A DNA stretch of 64,000 bases from Euborellia annulipes (GCA_023213315.1 JAKCPI010026143.1:1-64000), one strand, 5' to 3'. Counted from the stretch's first letter, positions 10,526-22,907 are shown. Notes: generated by a model not told the origin, from the sequence alone. Numbers and translations: made by a program.

Positions 10526-10639
10526 GTTATGGCTCTAAATAATAGCCGTTCGGAATCTACAGGGGTTTAAACTTTCAAATTAGAATTTACCGCAGCACGG
10601 TAAAATAAAATGGTAGGAAAAAATAAATGGTGAAATCTT

Positions 10640-10775
10640 TAGCTGAAAACTCATTCTTTCTAACCGTATATTTCCCATAATTATATCTCTTAAGACAGAA
10701 GAGTTATTAAAGCCGATAAACTTTTCGTGCATGCCCCTCTAACCTGCCTCTATAGACACATGATTTGTAAGACGT
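10640..10775 (-). repeat. Repeat family D (minus copy)
   Basis: TTTCTAACCGTATATTTCCC...GCCGATAAACTTTTCGTGC is the reverse complement of blocks at 55850-55970 and 62080-62195. Those plus copies read CACGAAAAAGTTGGATAAAAG...GGTTAGAAAG. No coding potential. Confidence 0.65.
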
Positions 10776-11029
10776 TGTCACGTCAAAAAATTCAAAATAC
10801 AGTATATTCAAATTTTATCGATTTTTAATAAGTAAATGTCTATGAAAAATTGAATATTTAATTTGTATTATTCATAGTTTTAATGAATATAGAATGACTA
10901 ATAATATTAAATAATGAAATGATTTTAAAAAAATCAAATGTTGGTCTTTGATTGAAGGACAGTCAAGGATGAATCCAATGAATAAAAAGCTCAAAGTCTA
11001 CATCAACTTCTAGAAAGAGATAGAAAGAG

Positions 11030-11200
11030 AGAGATATGACGTAAAAACGAAACGCAACATATGAAAAAAGCCTGGAGAGCTGTTCAACGAGTGGTGGGGT
11101 GAGAGCGAAGTGAAGTGAAGCGTTCCCGTTGATTGGCCTGAGAGAGAACTCCTTTAGGCACCCATATAAAAGCCTGAAATACCTCTCCTCCCTTCATTTG
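11030..11200 (+). promoter_or_regulatory. Promoter of the perilipin gene (TATA plus Initiator)
   Basis: TATAAAAG at 11165-11172 lies 30 bp before TCATTT (A at 11195), which matches the arthropod Initiator TCAKTY. Upstream are an inverted CCAAT box (GATTGG, 11131-11136) and a bZIP-type site TGACGTAA (11037-11044). No other repeat is present in this block. Start-site choice is inferred from spacing only. Confidence 0.65.
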
Positions 11201-11335
11201 TGACCTGCATTTGATAGTTGTTGCAACGCGAACAGCCATCCGGTCTCAGCTTTATAACACTTCAGAATTCACACCTCTCTCCCGAGTGTTGTTTTTTTGT
11301 TCTCGTGATCTGACAACTCACTAGATTTTAATAAC
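11195..11335 (+). other. Non-coding exon 1 of the perilipin gene
   Basis: Runs from the predicted start site to a 5' splice site AATAAC|GTAAGC (GT at 11336). It contains no ATG followed by a long frame. The intron 11336-13387 (about 2.05 kb) ends in a T-rich tract and TTTTTTTAG, only seven bases before the start codon. The intron otherwise holds one hAT element (11649-12165) and AT-rich sequence without recognisable features. Confidence 0.6.
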
Positions 11336-11648
11336 GTAAGCAAACCTATATTTCTAATTTAATACAATTGTGATTAATTATTAAAATTACTATTTTGATT
11401 TAAAAAATAAATGATATAACAGAATCACCTATTTTATTAAATCAACAAATTTTGTTTCGTTAATAGATAACATTTTTCCTTATTTAATGAGATTATCTTG
11501 GTAATAGTTGTGTCGAATTTTGCTGATCCTCCAAATTAAGAAAAATTGCTCAAAAAAATAATACTAAATTAAATAAATAAAAAAAAAAAATTAAAAACTT
11601 GAGAAAGAAATTTCGGGTAGTGCAAAAACCAAAAATATGCTACAGTCA

Positions 11649-12165
11649 GTGCCGGATTACCCATTAGGCGGAGTAGGCAATCGCCTATGGGCCTCACGCT
11701 TTTTAAGGACCCAGCAACAGTGGATTTTTTAAAACTCCTTTTGGATATCTGAGGCCATTTAGACTCCGTCGCTATTTATTTAAATTAATTGGTAGCCAAT
11801 TCAATTGGAATTAATTTTTGTCGCGGATACGAACCTATGGTAAAAGTGGCATCGTAGAGGAGTATATAATTATTTTCGGGGGGGGGGAACTCATTTTTGA
11901 AGATTTACCCCCACCCCCTTTATAAACATATTTTAAAATTATATAATGTTTTATTGAATGGGAAATGCTTTATGAAAATTTTTAAAATGTATATAAATTT
12001 CGATTTTCCATGAGCCCCGTGGGAAGATTTTGGACATTCGGGGAGGGGGGGGGGGGCTGTAAAACTGTTGTGATATAAAATCATAATGGTAAAATTATTA
12101 GTTGAGAGGGCCTCAAGATTTCAATTGCCTAAGGGCTTCCATCTTGCTTAATACGGCACTGGCCA
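11649..12165. mobile_element. hAT-type non-autonomous element in the perilipin intron
   Basis: Ends CAGTGCCGGATTA and TAATACGGCACTG are inverted repeats. The flanking octamers GCTACAGT and GCCATAGT agree at 6 of 8 positions. The GGCGGAGTAGGCAATCGCC left end is typical of short hAT derivatives. Inside it, 11755-11850 carries a tRNA-like SINE head on the minus strand (B box GGTTCGTATCC). No transposase. Confidence 0.75.
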
Positions 12166-13394
12166 TAGTTTCTAAAAAAAAATTCCTTCCCCCACCTCTG
12201 CTGTCAAACAAAATTCTGGACTATTAATTATTAAATTATAATGACAGTAGTTCAGGAGTCAAATGTATAAAATGATGTTTTTTAATAAATCAGAACATTC
12301 TCAGAAGCCATACAAATTTATTAAGGAAGTAATGAGTAAATGAATCCCTTAAAAACTAATTATTCGATTAAAATTTACAAAAATCAGAAAATTAAAAAAA
12401 GGACTTTATCGCATTGTCACGGTAACTTATTTAATAATTAAATTTTGCATTACAAGAGACAACAAATTTTTTTACCTTTCGCCAACTTAATACCTGACGA
12501 CTTAAGCAATATCAAAGGTCAAAGTATAATGATTTTCACATAAAATTTTATTGAATGAAAACTTTTAGAATTCAAATAAATAAATTTGTAACTATTGTCA
12601 AAGAGATTACAATAGTTTTATAAATTTGTTTTATTAATACGTGACTACAATCATGAACTGAATTTAGTTAACAAGTTTTCGAAATCTTTTCATTTTCCTA
12701 TAATATTAATAATATTCAACAAATATCTTTTTTAGATCAGTCTACAGCATACCCGTATTTCTAATGATTCAAATTTAAATTTTTTGCTGAATAATTTATT
12801 TGAGACTTTGGTATTTGAATAGAAATTTTTTTATAAATGGTATTTGATTAATTTCAATTTAGTTTTAACTTTGTACCCAGCTGTTAAAATTAGTCTATTA
12901 TTCAAAAGAAAAATACATTATATTTGAAGGCAATTATATAACTTTTCAATATTTTTTTGTTAAATATTTAAAAAAAAATGCGCAGTAAACAAATGAATTA
13001 AGATGAGCTCACAAGATAAGTTTAGATGAAAAACTTTTTATGAGAGGAAGTCAGCCAGTAGAGCGAAATAAAACTCCCAATGTATTAAACATTTCAACTT
13101 TAGATATATATCATGTCATCTTCGGACATTAAATAAGCATAAAAATGTATAATAACTCTTTTATTTAATTAATTTTTACAAATACATTTTTTTATTCAGA
13201 TTTTTTTTTTAATAAGGATAGTATTTTTGTGTATATGATGGATGATTTGAACCTATATGATAAGATAAACTCATGTTATCATTTTATACTTTACTCCGGA
13301 CATAATTTATTTAAAATATAAGTTTTAGATAAAACTATCACTATTATAATTTTAAAATTCTAAAATAAATAAATTTTATTTTTTTAGGTTGAAA

Positions 13395-14198
13395 ATGAGT
13401 GCAATAGAAGATTCATCAAATGGTGCTGCAACTTCTCAAATGCCACATTTGGAGGTGGTCGACCGATTGAGTAAATTGCCGTTTATGCAAATGGCAATTT
13501 CACAATCCGCTAATGTTTATTCTCGTTTGAAAGAATCCAATTCGATGATAACTTGGACCCTATCAACAGCCGAAGCAACAGCAAGAATTGCAATTGAAAA
13601 GACAGCGCCGATTGCAAAAAAACTAGAAAATCCTATAAGTGCTGTTGATCAAACGTTATGTAAAGGCTTAAATATCGTCGAAGAACGTCTACCTATTGTT
13701 AAAGAATCCCCGGAAGTTGTTTATAATAAATCAAAAAATTATGTTCATGATAATTTAATGCCAAGTATTTTTATGAAAGCCGCTGTAGAAAAAGCCAACA
13801 CATTAACAGCACTTAGTTGGTCAAAAGCAAACGAAGTTTTAGCCACACGTTATGGAGAAATGGCGTTAAATGGATTTGATCAAGGAGCTGAACTCGCAGA
13901 GAAATATTTAGATTTCTATTTCCCTTCAACAGAAGAAGAAAAGGACGCTGAACAAAAAGAGGAAAATGAAGATAAAGTGATGCATACTGTACATACAGTA
14001 GGCAGATTAAGCAACAAGATGGCTAGAAGAGTTTATCATACCCTCTCTAAACAAATAAATCATTTAGATAAATCAAATATCCAACAATATGTTTTAAGTT
14101 TAGTATCCGTTGTACAATTAACAAATTATCTCAACACCTTAAACATGAAAAAAGATGATGAGAAGCAAAATCTGGATCAAAATCAAAAAGACAAATGA
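13395..14198 (+). CDS. Perilipin family protein (lipid storage droplet surface-binding, Lsd type)
   Basis: 267 residues in one exon; the ATG is seven bases after a 3' splice site and has A at -3. Seen: an N-terminal PAT-domain region (about 18-110) with VVDRLSKLPFMQMA, YSRLKESN, WTLSTAEAT, the helical PIAKKLENPISAVDQ and CKGLNIVEERLP, followed by a helix-rich middle, an acidic run around residue 177-195 (STEEEKDAEQKEENED) and a charged tail. These blocks are the conserved signature of the perilipin/Lsd family, whose members coat lipid droplets and control access of lipases to stored triglyceride. The length is at the short end of the family (Drosophila Lsd-2 is longer). No signal peptide or membrane segment, as expected. 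Its TATA promoter and non-coding first exon suggest regulated expression. Family assignment is firm; Lsd-1 versus Lsd-2 cannot be settled by eye. Confidence 0.9.
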   Translation: MSAIEDSSNGAATSQMPHLEVVDRLSKLPFMQMAISQSANVYSRLKESNSMITWTLSTAEATARIAIEKTAPIAKKLENPISAVDQTLCKGLNIVEERLPIVKESPEVVYNKSKNYVHDNLMPSIFMKAAVEKANTLTALSWSKANEVLATRYGEMALNGFDQGAELAEKYLDFYFPSTEEEKDAEQKEENEDKVMHTVHTVGRLSNKMARRVYHTLSKQINHLDKSNIQQYVLSLVSVVQLTNYLNTLNMKKDDEKQNLDQNQKDK

Positions 14199-14310
14199 TT
14201 ATTATACTTTTTCCGATAATATGAGATGAAAGTCTGAAATATACATCTTATTTTGTAAAATTTTTTACAAGCATTTCATATATATCTAAAGATATATTTA
14301 TATATATACT

Positions 14311-14467
14311 GTAAATGTGAAAGAACATGGTGCAGCTTTTGCTAAGATTTTGTCGTCATTAAAAGTCAATCACTTTTAAATAGCTAAAATAGTTGCAGCA
14401 CGTTCTTTCATAGGCCAGTTAAAATCTAATTTCCAGCCTTTTTTCCTATCTATATTTTCACATTTAT
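14311..14467. repeat. Nested inverted repeat in the perilipin 3' flank
   Basis: TGAAAGAAC (14318-14326) with the following GTGCAGC-like bases pairs with 14383-14410 (TTGCAGCACGTTCTTTCA). An alternative outer pairing joins TAAATGTGAAA (14312-14322) to TTTCACATTTA (14456-14466). ATTAAA, a usable poly-A signal, lies in the loop at 14358; another is at 14670. It may be a structured 3' UTR or a small TA-flanked MITE. Confidence 0.5.
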
Positions 14468-15049
14468 ATATATTATATATACATATAGAATATATTTATC
14501 ATTATACATATAATAATAGTTTATATTTTCTATTTTTATTTTTACTTTTTATTTTTGAAAAATCTTTTAAATATGTAATAATGGCTAGATAATCAATGAA
14601 ACATATGAAGCATATTATTTCTGTATTTATAAAAATAAGCAAATGTTTTTTTTTATGTCATTATAAAAGATTAAAAACTATTTCTTTTATAGATTTTTCT
14701 CTTTTCATTTATCTTTAGAATTTAAAAAATTTTCTAAACAGTTTTCAAAATATTTAATTAAAGTTTCTCAAATTCAAACTTATTTAAATGATCAATGATA
14801 CGGCCGCATGTTCAAACTGATTAATTAAAGAATATTTTGAATCAATTTATATAAGCCCTAATAGTCAACATAAAAAATTAAACGTAAGAATTTTTTCTAA
14901 GATTTAAGAAACCGTACCAGGAGTTTAGAGTTCTCCTCCCTTGAGATATTTAGGAAGAAGATCCTCGCTACAGAAAATCTTATAAATATTTCTTTATTGA
15001 GTAGGATACTTAACCTTGTCGACCAACATGTAAAGCAAGGGACAAAAAG

Positions 15050-15212
15050 TACCTCCATGAGTTTTCTCATGTGATTATTTCATTGTTTTTTAAAGAAAAT
15101 ATGAAAAATGTTTAATGGAAACTTTTGTTCTTTAAACGTAGAGAAGAATTCCATCATTTTTTATAAAAACAACGAAATAATCACATGAGGAAATGCATGG
15201 GTTGCTTTAAAA
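15050..15212. repeat. Foldback element of family F
   Basis: CATGTGATTATTTCATTG is repeated inverted at the right (AACGAAATAATCACATG). The same arms occur in 30960-31147, 32120-32305 and, right arm only, 18566-18640. About 160 bp, non-coding. 14700-15050 and 15215-15470 hold nothing I can name. Confidence 0.7.
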
Positions 15213-15470
15213 TTGCTTCTCTTTATACGATGAGACGGAAACCAAGTCGGCCTATCTTGATTTCTCAATCATTAGAAAGCTTAATTTAGTTTCTTAATGA
15301 TTAAAGAAATATTGGAAAAAACTTTTGTTGTCATTGAGCTACCTACCACCTGCTTAAATTGGACTGGAGTCTTCATGTGTTGCCTTTTATAATTTTCAAT
15401 ATATAGGCATAGGCAAGGTTCAAAACCTACCAAATCACCAAAACCACGATTTTCTCAATACTCCATAGAC

Positions 15471-15628
15471 CAGCGTTTTCCAAACTGTAATACGCACCTC
15501 CCTAGGGAGGCGCGAACATTAGGTCCAGCGAGAAATTTTCTAAATGAGTGCAAAGGTTTATAAATAAAATAATCAAAAATATAATAGTTTGTATTAATTT
15601 TTTTAATAAAAATTTTCGGAAACCACTG
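15471..15628. mobile_element. Short hAT-type element (158 bp)
   Basis: Ends CAGCGTTTTCC and GGAAACCACTG; flanking octamers CCATAGAC and TCATAGAC agree at 7 of 8. A CCTCCCTAGGGAGG palindrome lies near the left end. No coding capacity. Confidence 0.75.
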
Positions 15629-15784
15629 TCATAGACCAAGTTATTTGAAATCTAATACAATTAAAACGTTGGCCTGTGCCCTTTAAAGGCCGTATTATTA
15701 TATCTACTTCGGGTAGGAAAATTTATAGGTCCTTTAGTATCGCCTCTTCATTATAAATATGCTTTTCATGTAAATATTATATCA

Positions 15785-15915
15785 AAACATTTTACGCAGG
15801 AGGAGTTAGAGATAGGAAAAGATGTAACGGGGTGCTACAGCCTGAAGCCAGTTGGGCTTTGAGGTGAGTGCGTACACTAAAGCACCTCGGGTAAATAAAC
15901 GGGGATCCCGATAGG
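15785..15915 (+). repeat. Repeat family E (second copy, inverted, at 47355-47445)
   Basis: CGCAGGAGGAG...GGCTTTGAGGTG...ACTAAAGCACCTCGG and TAAATAAACGGGG are collinear with the reverse complement of 47360-47440. Only these two copies are seen. Confidence 0.5.
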
Positions 15916-16482
15916 AATTTTAAATAATAATCAAATCATTTTTGCTTTTCATTAAGGAGTTTCCTACCGCCAGATCTTTTAAATTAACATTTATTACTGT
16001 CAATATTTATCAAAAATAGAATGATAATAATCTATATATATATATAAACCTAATAAACATTTTCTAGATAACTTGTATTGAAATATTCTGTTGTCTTATG
16101 ATTTTTAGAAGATATATGTGATTATTTATAGTCTACTTATCTAAAAAAAAAAAAATAGAATTATTCTTTTTCAAGTTTAAGAATAAATGAGAATAAAGTT
16201 TTGGTTTAAAATTAATTGTTACTATATCTATTATATAACAGTTATTAATATGATTTTTAAATGTTTTTAATATGAAAAGCTTGCTAGTAACATTGAGAAA
16301 GGAACAAAAGATTTATTTATTTATTTCTCAGTAAATCAAAAGGTTAAAGGTGATTAGATTCGTTTCCTTTATAAAGTAAATTAATCAGTATGAATTTATT
16401 TTTAAAGTAATAACATTAATTAAATTTAAACGATGGTCAAAAAGAAAATGATTGGATATAATATATTAATATATATATATAT

Positions 16483-16529
16483 CAAGGTTGCCACATATTA
16501 AAATGCTCAATGTAGGACAATAGGAAATG

Positions 16530-16585
<56 letters not shown>

Positions 16586-17036
16586 TTTTTAGGTGATGAT
16601 AATGCTAATTTATTTCAAGTTATTTATTTAATGACTACATTCAATGTCTGACTCATGTCATCACTCATCGCGCATTTTAATAATTTAATGTTGTTTCAAA
16701 CTTTCTCATAAAATTGTACGCAATTTTCTTTACAATTAACGCTTACAAGCAATTCAGCTTTGATTAACTCTACTGAACGTCCCCGGGGGGGGGGTAGTAG
16801 GTGGGGGGGGGGGGTGCTTACCTCCTCTACCAAACGTCGGGGGGGTGGTAGGCAGTCCGATGATTTTTTTTTAAACTTTTTTGTTACCTAAATGTTTTAA
16901 AAAAACACCACCCAAAAAAAATAAAAAAAAAATTATATATATTACAGTTGTCTTAAATGTTTTAATTTGTGGGGTTGGGGGGGAGAGAGTGTGTGTGTGT
17001 GTGTGTGAGTGAGAGAGAGAAAAAAAAAAAAAAGAG

Positions 17037-17078
<42 letters not shown>

Positions 17079-17232
17079 ATTTTTTTTAATATAAATCGAT
17101 TATACAGACTTATAAAAACCAACTTAATATTTTATTTTCAAAGTAGGACACATTAGGCTTCATTGTAGGACGTAGGACATTCATTGTGATTGTAGGACTG
17201 TCCTACTGAAAGTAGGACGCGTGGTAACCCTG
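16483..17232. mobile_element. TA-flanked element with CAAGGTTGCCAC ends, carrying a SINE and a (TA)n run
   Basis: Left end TATCAAGGTTGCCAC and right end GTGGTAACCCTGATA are inverted repeats bordered by (TA)n on both sides. The right part repeats GTAGGACA-like units. Inside are a (TA)25 run (16533-16582) and the damaged SINE-1 copy at 16786-17078. The TA borders suggest a Tc1/mariner-type MITE. Confidence 0.55.
16786..17078 (+). repeat. SINE-1 copy with homopolymer-like corruption
   Basis: Aligns base for base with SINE-1 (CTACCAAACGTCG, GGCAGTCCGATGA, a degraded TACCAAATGGCTTAAA, GTGTGTGAGTGAGAG tail, poly-A 17036-17076). Many positions are replaced by the neighbouring base, giving runs of G, T and A (for example G13 at 16803). 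See the finding on 57394-57602. Confidence 0.6.
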
Positions 17233-17947
17233 ATATATATATATATATAATAATAAGAATGACAAATATTCCAAAGTGTTGATTCAGGATATGTATGGAT
17301 GACTCATTCTTAGGAAAGTACTATTTTTTCTATTTGTTTTTCAAGCTTTCCAGAGTCAATAGAAATGGATGTGATATGAAAACATGTACCTTTTGCTGAT
17401 ATTTCTAAGTGATACTTGTGCAATAATATTATACACGACAAGAACGATTTGTCCTCTATAATGTTCTATGTTCAATGAGGTTTGTCATTTTGAAATAGAT
17501 TATTTTTCATAAGCGTATATAGAGTTTAAGTTTTTAACAGTTGTTTCAAAGACATTGGTGTCTTCTTTCCTTAAAAACATTATAATAGAGAAATTTTAAT
17601 TTAATACTATTCCTCCCATTTGCTTTTCGATCATCCAAAGGACCTAGCCGGTGACATTATTATACATTGAATTAGTAAAAAAATTATTTAAGGAACAATG
17701 AGCAAAGAGAACGACCCACTAAATTATTGATGATAATATTCCATTAAGCAAATCAGGTACTTTTCACCAAATTTCTTCTCTTGAGCTCCTAACACCTGAC
17801 CCAGATTCATCATTTGAATAGGCCTTATACTCAGTTCACACGAATTTGCTGTTCCCACGTCGGTTCATTTAAAAGGGATATATCTCTAATATAAATTAGA
17901 AACAGTTAAAGCAGAAATACTGATCTATCGAAGAAGGATTTTTTTTA

Positions 17948-18315
17948 CAAGAAATTAAACAAATAAAGAATATTCATTTACGGAAATTTATTATGCACTG
18001 GCCACTGAATTGCAACATTTTACAGTTTAGATCTTAGTCGATCATCATCAATACATTTGTATCGTTTGACGGTCCCATGCTGTACAATGCAAAAATACTG
18101 AATGAAATTTTCATTTAGGCCCCTATACAAGTTTGAATGAGGATTCCAGCCAAAGCAAATCATGCAACATGGGACGGTCAAACGATCCGACAATGTGTTC
18201 AGCCTGATTATGATCGACTAGGGAACAAAACTGTAAAATCTTGCAATTCAGTCGTCACTTCATAATACATTTCCGTAAATGAATTATTCTATATTTGTTT
18301 AATTCCTGGCAATAA
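17948..18315. repeat. Foldback element, about 370 bp
   Basis: AATTAAACAAATAAAGAATATTC and CATTTACGGAAATTTATTATG at the left are repeated inverted at 18245-18312 (ATTTCCGTAAATGAATTATTC, TTTGTTTAATTCC). Inner arms include CGTTTGACGGTCCCATG / CATGGGACGGTCAAACG. No reading frame. 17240-17945 holds nothing I can name. Confidence 0.7.
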
Positions 18316-18424
18316 AATTCGTGATTTAGACCTTATTCTTCCCTTCCACTCCCCCCTATCTAATGCTGTTGTCTCCGACAGGCCAAGCTCGGTCATGTCT
18401 CTCTTGACCCAATAAAGCCAAGTC

Positions 18425-18537
18425 ATCCTTAGAGAAAGGATACCAAATGGCTTAAATAAAATCATCGGACTGCCTGGGGTTTGAACCCGCCACTTTTGGT
18501 ATATGAGATTAGCACGCCATGCCCGAGGGCCCTAAAC
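18425..18537 (-). repeat. SINE-1 head fragment
   Basis: Complement of the tRNA-like head: GGCTTAAATAAAATCATCGG, ACTGCCTGGGGTTTGAACCC (B box on the minus strand) and ATTAGCACGCCATGCCCGAG. The tail is absent. Confidence 0.7.
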
Positions 18538-18760
18538 ACATGTAATTTTTATGATCGATATTTCCTAATAAAAAATTCCATCATCTTTTTTAAAAACAAT
18601 GAAATAATCACATGTAGAAAAAGTATGAATGGACCTCGCTATAAGACTTATATATAATTATATATATATATTAAATCTAAATGTATAAAAAAAAGGGTAT
18701 TTTTATTTATACTGCATTAACAGCTCCCCAATGGTCCAATGTTTACAAAAAGCTTTTCAG

Positions 18761-18861
18761 TTTTTTTTTTTTTTTTTTTTTTTTTAACACTCACACTTTT
18801 TTCTCATTCACACTCCCACTCACACACACATACACAGTCTTTTCGGCCACTCAGGCCATAT
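18761..18861 (-). repeat. SINE-1 tail fragment fused to family A
   Basis: Poly-T 18761-18785, then the complement of the SINE-1 3' end up to GGCCATAT, where it passes directly into the family A 5' hairpin (GTTAATATATAGAGAGAGAAA). The join resembles the one at 4531. Confidence 0.7.
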
Positions 18862-19890
18862 GTTAATATATAGAGAGAGAAAATATTGGATTTATGTCAA
18901 AAATTCGATGTCGAGATTTTGATGGTGTCTGTGTGTCTGTTCAATTTTAAGCATGAAGGAATTGAGCTAGAAGGTTGAAATTTTATATTTAAGTTTGACA
19001 CCTCGCAGAAGCGTGAAAATAAGCTTTTAATCAAAATCGGCCAAAAAGTACTAGTACTTTGCTGATGCACTTTTTAGTTTTTTTTCGATTTTCTCTAAAT
19101 TCGCTTCAACGATTTTGTTTAAAATTCATAAATCAATTATTTTTTAGATGCTCTTTGAAATGTATATTCTCATTTTGCCATTGAAATCTTCTGAAGACCG
19201 CTTTACTCTTGTACTCCTTAGGAAAGATAGGAAAATGGTTGCCATGGTAACAAAATATAAATATTTTCCCACGTTTATAAATTTTACATCTGAATTCAAA
19301 TGTTCCGTACTGTCGGAAACTAAATATATGTCGACACAAAAAATCTGATGTGACAAGCACACAAGGGCGGATACAAGGGGGGGGGGGGTAAAGGGGGGTA
19401 ATTACCCCCCTCCCCCGAGACTTGAAAAAATACCTTTTTTTCAAAAAAAAAAAATTTATTTTCAATGTAAAATTTTAAAAATTGGCAAACAAGTACAGAA
19501 TGCGCCTTTAAATTACCGAAATTAAGAAAAATTGTGTGCTGTGCGACCAGTCACACACCAGATTACCCCCCCGAGAAACACCTCTGGATCCGCTCTAGGT
19601 ACTGTGCTTGCAAGGGCGGATCCAGAGGTGTTTCTCGGGGGGGGGTAATCTGGTGTGACTGGTCGCACAGCACACAAATTTTTCTTAATTTCGGTAATTT
19701 AAAGGCGCATTCTGCACTTGTTTGCCAGAATATAAACACAAATCAAATTTTTAAATATAAATTTTTAATGTTGTAATTAACCCCTTTACCCCTCCCCCCC
19801 CTTGTATCCGCCCTTGCACACTACACAACTTTCGATTACCGAAGGTAAGAGAAAGTTTTGTGCTGTGCGCCAGTCACACCAGATTTTTAA
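18862..19890 (+). repeat. Family A repeat interrupted by hAT-type elements
   Basis: 5' part 18862-19361 (shortened TG tract at 18926-18938), then the insertion 19362-19816, then the rest of the 3' hairpin (CTACACAACTTTCGATTACC to GTCACACCAGATTTTT) to 19887. Insertion inside the hairpin stem shows that the hAT elements are younger. Confidence 0.75.
19362..19816. mobile_element. Two head-to-head hAT-type copies (CAAGGGCGGATCC family)
   Basis: 19362-19593 is a minus copy (CAAGGGCGGATACAAGG to CCTCTGGATCC) and 19612-19816 a plus copy (CAAGGGCGGATCCAGAGG to CCTTGTATCCGCCCTTG). The same family is complete at 34488-34757. Each carries an internal GTGTGACTGGTCGCACAGCAC stretch related to the family A 3' hairpin. 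Confidence 0.65.
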
Positions 19891-20214
19891 GTTATCGTTG
19901 GCGACAAAAAAGATAACCACAGACACCATTCCAAAAAGTACTTTGGCATACAATTTTGATTTTTTTAACGATTACAATTAACTTTACCTTTCTTTGGTGG
20001 GCAAAGTTAAAAATTTACAGTGAGTGTTTATTTTTGATACACATATATTTAATAAAATCTAAATAAACAACTTATTCAACTAACCAATAAATCCAAATTC
20101 ATAATTTTTTTTTCCTTTCTTTTAAAGTAAGTAATTCAAAATTAAAACTAATATATAATAGTAAGGGAGAATATTATCAATAGAAAAAGAAGAGCAGCTA
20201 TGTTGGCATTTGAA

Positions 20215-20428
20215 GGTTGGCGCCTGTAGTTTGGTGCTGCTTAGGCGGCGCTGACTTCAGTACATTCGGCTTCCATTTTGAATTTTGCTTGATCTCTGCG
20301 CCTCAACGGCTCCCAGCAGTCTTTGCGCCCACCGACCGACATTTGCTAATCACCTAATTTTTTTTTAGAAATAATCATATATATACATGCTTTTGATTGA
20401 ACTATTCTAAAAATCACAAATCTCACAG
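20215..20428 (+). promoter_or_regulatory. Promoter and non-coding exon 1 of importin alpha
   Basis: A GC-richer, non-repetitive block with TCAGTA Initiator-like sequence (A at 20259), no TATA box, then CTTCCATTTTG. The exon ends at CTCACAG|GTAAAT (GT 20429-20430). The 253-bp intron 20429-20681 is almost pure A/T and ends CCTAATTTCAG. TATA-less architecture suits a housekeeping gene. Confidence 0.5.
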
Positions 20429-20682
20429 GTAAATAATTTCAATATTTATTTATCTAACAATATATATTACCATCTTGATTTATTATTTTTTTTTTTTATA
20501 AAAATTAATAAATTTAAATTATCTGTTTATTTCATTATTATTTAATTAATTGACATTAATATAAATATATTATTTTTTTTTTTGATTATTTAAATATTTT
20601 AAATAGTAGTAACAACAAATTGATAATCAATGACCTTGTACTATAATTCTATTTTAAAGAGAGCCATTCACCTAATTTCAGA

Positions 20683-22907
20683 ATGTCACAAACTCACAAA
20701 TATCGTTATAAAAATCTTGGTCTTGATTCGCAAGAATTAAGAAGACGGCGTGAAGAAGAAGGTGTTCAACTTCGTAAACAACGTCGAGAACAGCAATTGT
20801 TCAAGAGACGAAATGTCCAAGCAAATGCCGTATTGTCTGTGGAAGAAGATGGTGCAATGCAAAATGATGATCTACTTTATTCCTTTCCATCACCTGGTAT
20901 CACAAAAGCGATCGTTGATTTTTTATATAGTCCTAATGTTGAAGATCAATTGATCGCCACACAAAGATTTCGGAAATTGTTAAGTCGAGAACCAAATCCA
21001 CCGATAGATGAAGTAATTGCGACTGGAATAGTGCCGAGATTCGTAGAGCTTTTACAAACAAGCAATTATAGTATTTTGCAATTTGAAGCTGCCTGGGCGC
21101 TTACTAATATTGCTTCTGGGACCTCACTTCAAACTAGAATAGTCATTGAAGCAGGCGCTGTTCCTGTTTTTATTCAACTTTTGGGATCCCAAAACGAAGA
21201 TGTTGAAGAGCAAGCCGTTTGGGCACTTGGAAATATTGCTGGTGATTCACCCGAATGTCGAGATCATGTGCTGGAAGCTGACGTACTTGTTCCCCTTTTA
21301 CAACTCTTGAGCAAAGGTCCTAGACTTTCAATGACACGTAATGCTGTTTGGGCTCTATCGAATCTTTGCAGAGGTAAAAATCCACCGCCAGAGTTTGACA
21401 GGGTATCTCCTTGTTTGCCTTTATTGGCACGCATGCTGTTTCATTCTGATGCGGATGTTCTTGCTGATGCATGCTGGGCCCTGTCCTATCTCAGTGACGG
21501 CCCAAATGATAAAATTCAGGCCGTTATTGATGCAGGAGTTTGTCGACGTCTTGTAGAACTGCTTATGCATTCTCAACAGAATGTGGTCAGCGCAGCTTTG
21601 AGAGCGGTGGGAAATATCGTAACGGGCGATGATGTCCAAACCCAAGTCGTACTCAATTGTTCAGCTTTGCCTTGTCTTCATCATTTATTGAGTTCAACTA
21701 AAGAATCAGTCAGAAAAGAGGCCTGTTGGACTATTTCTAATATTACTGCTGGCAATCGACAACAAATCCAATCTGTAATTGATGCTAATATATTCCCGGT
21801 ATTGATTGAGGTCTTGGCTAAAGCTGAATTTAAAACAAGAAAAGAGGCTGCCTGGGCTATAACAAATGCCACGTCTGGTGGAACCCCGGAACAAATTCGT
21901 TATCTGGTTGATTCTGGCTGTATTTCTCCTCTGTGCGAATTACTTACAGTTATGGATGCCAAAATTGTTCAAGTAAGTTCCAAAAAATTTATTATATTTT
22001 AAACTTTCATAATCGTACGCATGACAAACAAAATGTAATTTAGTAAGTCAAAAATTAATCTTTGACACACATTTTATAAAAATTAATTTTCCAATTACAA
22101 ATCGTTCTTAAATCTTTTAATTTAACTTTACTGCTACCAGATACATTTAAATTTTTATTCACTGGAGTTAACGGCACGTGTTAACTTTTTAACTTTATTG
22201 CAATAGACTCAAAATATTTATTTTTATAAATATTTTTGGGTCAGAAGGGCAGTTTCAAAAATTATCAAAATTAATGATAACCCAATATATATACAGGGTG
22301 TCCGGTAAAGAATGGATAACCTTGAAATGTCTTATAGTATAACTTATGGCCGTTCAGAAAAAATTGAAACAAAATATATCATAAGTAGTACCTAAGATAT
22401 GATTTTTTTAAAAGAAAGGTCTAATTTTTTTACCTTGTTTTACTTTTATGAACACTACGATCAGAAATGAATGGATTCCATCGGTTTGTTGTTATTTTAT
22501 TATTATACACGAACTATGCTAATAGATAAACAGTGAATAGTATGACTAGCTATTGCACTTGCAATTATCGTGATTTACTTTGAATCAGTGTTAAAACGAC
22601 CACCTGGCTATTTTATTGGAATTTGCTAATTTTTTAATAAAAAAGTGCAATAGCTAGTCATACTATTTACTGTTTATCTATTAGCATAGTTCGTCTATAA
22701 TAATAAAATAACAACAAACCGATGGAATCCATTCATTTCTGATCGTAGTGTTCATAAAAGTAAAACAAGGTAAAAAAATTAGACCTTTCTTTTAAAAAAA
22801 TCATATCTTAGGTACTACATATGATATATTTTGTTTCAATTTTTTTCTGAACGGCCATAAGTTATACTATAAGACATTTCAAGGTTATCCATTCTTTACC
22901 GGACACC

